A stretch of 7,540 nt of DNA, taken from the NCBI GenBank assembly GCA_023432655.1, contig JAEYUK010000326.1, positions 1-7,540 of the forward strand. The letters are read 5' to 3'. This document shows positions 5,036 to 7,540 of the stretch, one piece after another. Below the pieces are notes generated by a model. It had not been told where the DNA came from. It saw only the letters and a program-made list of their open reading frames with translations, and did no database searches. A program made the position numbers and the translations under genes. The stretch comes from Pseudomonadota bacterium. Lineage in GTDB: Bacteria; Bdellovibrionota; Bacteriovoracia; Bacteriovoracales; Bacteriovoracaceae. Numbering within the stretch: the first letter of the stretch is position 1; every line of letters starts with the position of its first letter.

Positions 5036-6247
5036 TTAGAGGCCTCTGAGATTTAAAGCTTTTAGGATGCGGAGCTTGTCCAAAAATGGAGTCTCGCAAA
5101 TTTCTTCACAAGTCGTGAGGATTCCTTCAACTAAATCTACTCGTACACTGGAGTTCGTTGTTATCTTCTTCCGGAGTTCAAACATGAAGGCTTCACCCTT
5201 CTCTGCACCTAAAATATTCTTAAGCTCCCAGAGCATACCGAAAACGAAGTCAGTATTTGCGTACTGAGTGGCCTCGAACTGAAGCATATACTCTTGTTTT
5301 CTTGTGGCATCCTTACCGTTATAGGTATTGTACTTCTTGATTTTTTTAGCAAGCTTGGGAGAATCCGCAATTTGTCCCGCAAAGAAATCGGCCATCCCTT
5401 CAATGGTGGCAGTCGAATGAGAAAGAACCAGATGGTCAGAAAGGGCCGCATGGGCATACTCATGGTAAATGATCTCAGGGACCAGAGCTGAATCCAGCCA
5501 GTACCATTTACGACTAAAAAACTTACTAATCGGTTCATAAAACTGATAACCCGCTTCCATAATCACACTTGATCCAGCGGTACGAATCAAAGCATCAGTT
5601 GAAAGAGAATCTGAAGAAGTGGTAGCAGCGATCGCTAATTGAGCAAGAAAACGCGTGAGTGACTGCATATGAATCTGATTTCTAAACCTGGTCATCAGAA
5701 CACGAAACTCCTGATTACCCAGATCATTGGTTTGAATGTCCCTTAAGTGCACACGCTTTTTCGGACGAAACCAAATCTCCATGCCCCATGGTTTTACACC
5801 TTTTGAGGCAAGCCCTTCTCCCGCAGGAATAGTCAGAGCATTATTGAATTGTGGAGTTAAGTTATCATGAGCAAAATGCCCAAGCTCAGAGAATTGGTTT
5901 GTGATTTCAATCCTTATCACTAGCTGTGGAAGATTCGCGACATATTCGGATTTTACTTTCTCAATGAAATATTGGCGAGCGCGAGTCAGATGATAGTAAG
6001 TTGTGGCGGCCCTTAAAGTCAGCTCAACGGATTCATTGAATCCAATCGCTTCATCAGACTTACCGTGAACAATCTTAAAATATTTTCCTTCAAAAGTTTC
6101 TGCTGAAACAAGATCTGTTAAAACCACTTCATCTACGATCGGTTTATTGTCCTCGGTGCGAGTGACGACTTCCATCCGTCGGTCCAGACTCTGGGCCAGG
6201 GAGAAGTTTGAGATCGAAAGAATGATGAAAAATAATGTTACTTTCAT
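5036..6247 (-). CDS. Putative exported zinc metallopeptidase (HEXXH)
   Basis: A 403-aa protein with a signal peptide (residues 1-18, cleavage about LAQ-S), so it probably acts in the periplasm or outside the cell. A zinc-binding motif is clear: H262-E263-Y-A-H266 within the hydrophobic PEIIYHEYAHAAL, followed 17 residues later by E283 in IEGMADFFAG. H262, H266 and E283 would be the zinc ligands and E263 the catalytic base, the gluzincin arrangement. D287 in GMADF is also typical of such third-ligand helices. The first 240 residues and the last 100 match no domain I recognise. C380 and C384 near the end could form a disulphide. The substrate is unknown. The ATG lies 2 nt after the stop of the preceding gene and has no good Shine-Dalgarno sequence, so translation is probably coupled to it. 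The catalytic call is good; the exact peptidase family is not determined. Confidence 0.82.
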   Translation of the reverse strand: MKVTLFFIILSISNFSLAQSLDRRMEVVTRTEDNKPIVDEVVLTDLVSAETFEGKYFKIVHGKSDEAIGFNESVELTLRAATTYYHLTRARQYFIEKVKSEYVANLPQLVIRIEITNQFSELGHFAHDNLTPQFNNALTIPAGEGLASKGVKPWGMEIWFRPKKRVHLRDIQTNDLGNQEFRVLMTRFRNQIHMQSLTRFLAQLAIAATTSSDSLSTDALIRTAGSSVIMEAGYQFYEPISKFFSRKWYWLDSALVPEIIYHEYAHAALSDHLVLSHSTATIEGMADFFAGQIADSPKLAKKIKKYNTYNGKDATRKQEYMLQFEATQYANTDFVFGMLWELKNILGAEKGEAFMFELRKKITTNSSVRVDLVEGILTTCEEICETPFLDKLRILKALNLRGL

Positions 6248-6249
6248 AA

Positions 6250-7524
6250 TTAGAATAAACTCGTAGGATCATAGGCATCAGGATCTTTATCCGCGCCAGT
6301 TGTATATTCAATGACCACAATCGCCAAGGCAGGGAGAAATCCATAAGGAGGCGGAATAATAACCGTCGCCACAGTTCCCAAGGTTGTGACCCAGACTTTG
6401 GCCTTTTGCCAGAAGGTTTTTTTAGGACTCCAGATATCCTGAAGGCCTGCTATCTCATCAAGTTCTGATGCGGGAATAATCCCCATTTCATAGGCCGCCG
6501 TCATAAGATCCAAGTACCCCGGAGAAGTCCCGTTAAAGAAGGTATTAAGTGCGAGATAGGACATCTCTTTCCGAAGAAGTTTAATCGCCAGACGAAAGCG
6601 CTCCATGGGTTCAAGCGTAATCGTCTCAACACCTTGGTTTCGATCGTAGATGAGGATTTCCGCTTTTGGTGAATCCAAACGGGTACGGAGTTTTTTAATC
6701 ACATTGCCCATGAGAGCAATTTGAATGTCTGAATAATGTTCTAATAAAAACTGTCGACGGCTGACTTTAAGTTTATCGGCCCGGCCTGTGACAAATTCAC
6801 TCTTTTCTGTTTCATCTCTTAATGGAAACTGCGTACGAAGGCTGGTGACTTTTTGGTAGTAGGATTTCAGGGTAAGATTTCTGGTTTGAAGATCATTTCT
6901 TCTGGCCTGCTCAAGCTTTGTATAAAGATCCTCATCAATCAGATTTTTCTCTAGGGCCAGAGTATAAAGGGACTCCAACTCTCTTTTTGAGATATTCTTA
7001 TCAATTTTCTGAACCTCTCCATAGAAACGCTTATAGGCTTCATCAAGACAGCCGCTACTTGCAAGAAACTTTTCTTTAAAGGCGCCAACTAAACTCAAAA
7101 GAGGTTTTACTTTATCAGAATCTGGAAGACTTAGATTCTCATCATACGATGTGTAAATCTTTGTGCTGGAGACTTCATAGGCATCTAAAAGAAGTTTCAC
7201 AACGACATCATCAAATTCATTTTGTTCGCGAAGATAATAGAGCGCACCTTCGAGTTCGTTAAACCGGGAGTTTTCGAGTTTTAGTTTCTTTAGAAATTCC
7301 TCATTAAAAGTGAACGAACAGAGCTTCCCCTCAGTTTCGCGTAAGGTATCCTGATAGGCATTCAGGATGACATTTTCGTTTAATTTATTTAACGCCTTTT
7401 TCTTTGCTCTTTCATGGGAGCGAGCAGAGTAATAACTCTGCCCCTCTCGATCATTCCGGAGGTCTATAGTCGAAGCGAATGTAGGGAGGGCCAAAAGGAT
7501 GAGACCCAAAATAAATACAGGCAT
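6250..7524 (-). CDS. Exported helical protein with C-terminal hydrophobic hairpin, function unknown
   Basis: I do not recognise this 424-aa protein. It begins with a signal peptide (MPVFILGLILLALPTFA, cleavage near residue 17), followed by a long charged and largely helical region (about 33-365) with only two cysteines, C69 and C159. Near the end, residues 379-390 (VTTLGTVATVII) and 396-407 (FLPALAIVVIEY) form two hydrophobic stretches broken by PPPYG. These may insert in a membrane as a tight hairpin. A short acidic tail, ADKDPDAYDPTSLF, ends the protein. The start at ATG 7524 is supported by an in-frame TAG 9 bases upstream and an AGG in the usual window. It is the first gene of a two-gene unit with the metallopeptidase (2-nt gap), so a role as its partner, anchor, substrate or inhibitor is a reasonable guess. 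No domain supports any one of these. Confidence 0.85.
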   Translation of the reverse strand: MPVFILGLILLALPTFASTIDLRNDREGQSYYSARSHERAKKKALNKLNENVILNAYQDTLRETEGKLCSFTFNEEFLKKLKLENSRFNELEGALYYLREQNEFDDVVVKLLLDAYEVSSTKIYTSYDENLSLPDSDKVKPLLSLVGAFKEKFLASSGCLDEAYKRFYGEVQKIDKNISKRELESLYTLALEKNLIDEDLYTKLEQARRNDLQTRNLTLKSYYQKVTSLRTQFPLRDETEKSEFVTGRADKLKVSRRQFLLEHYSDIQIALMGNVIKKLRTRLDSPKAEILIYDRNQGVETITLEPMERFRLAIKLLRKEMSYLALNTFFNGTSPGYLDLMTAAYEMGIIPASELDEIAGLQDIWSPKKTFWQKAKVWVTTLGTVATVIIPPPYGFLPALAIVVIEYTTGADKDPDAYDPTSLF

Positions 7525-7540
7525 GGGCCCAACCTAACAT

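Noticed and set aside
5067..5538. Several 65-109 codon frames on both strands within the metallopeptidase gene
   Set aside because: They overlap a frame with signal peptide and zinc motif and show no domains of their own.

Overview
The window is a compact bacterial chromosome segment of moderate to low GC. The best guess for the host is the Bdellovibrionota, probably the Bacteriovorax/Peredibacter side. This rests on three things: the left-edge HNH endonuclease has the C-terminal layout of a family that is multi-copy in Bdellovibrio-like genomes; several genes encode exported lineage-type proteins of unknown function; and one promoter is an almost perfect sigma-54 site. The assignment is made from memory of protein families, not from a search.

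Layout, left to right. Bases 1-394 (+) are the 3' part of an HNH endonuclease gene that begins before the window. It converges on gltA (citrate synthase, 411-1676, -), and an 11-bp perfect hairpin fills the junction. The 339-bp gap 1677-2015 carries the gltA ribosome binding site and a probable sigma-70 promoter (minus strand), then a sigma-54 promoter (plus strand) for the next cluster. That cluster is three + genes: an exported two-repeat protein of unknown function (2016-2744), sfsA (2784-3488) and a NadD-type nicotinate-nucleotide adenylyltransferase (3491-4285). Spacings are 39 and 2 nt, so the three may share a transcript. A hairpin at 4272-4295 closes this cluster and the convergent minus-strand gene.

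The right half is all minus strand. Reading in the direction of transcription, an exported helical protein with a C-terminal hydrophobic hairpin (7524-6250) is followed after 2 nt by an exported HEXXH zinc metallopeptidase (6247-5036). After a 135-nt gap comes an exported single-pass membrane protein with a tyrosine- and cysteine-rich tail (4900-4304).

The housekeeping part (gltA, nadD, sfsA) covers TCA-cycle entry, NAD synthesis and a nuclease-fold protein. The rest is envelope or periplasmic biology without recognised function. The most interesting points are the sigma-54 promoter, the metallopeptidase/partner gene pair, the Cys/Tyr-rich tail, the apparent loss of the NADH-inhibition site in citrate synthase, and stop codons placed inside hairpin loops at both convergent junctions. 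No CRISPR array, tRNA, rRNA or insertion sequence was seen.
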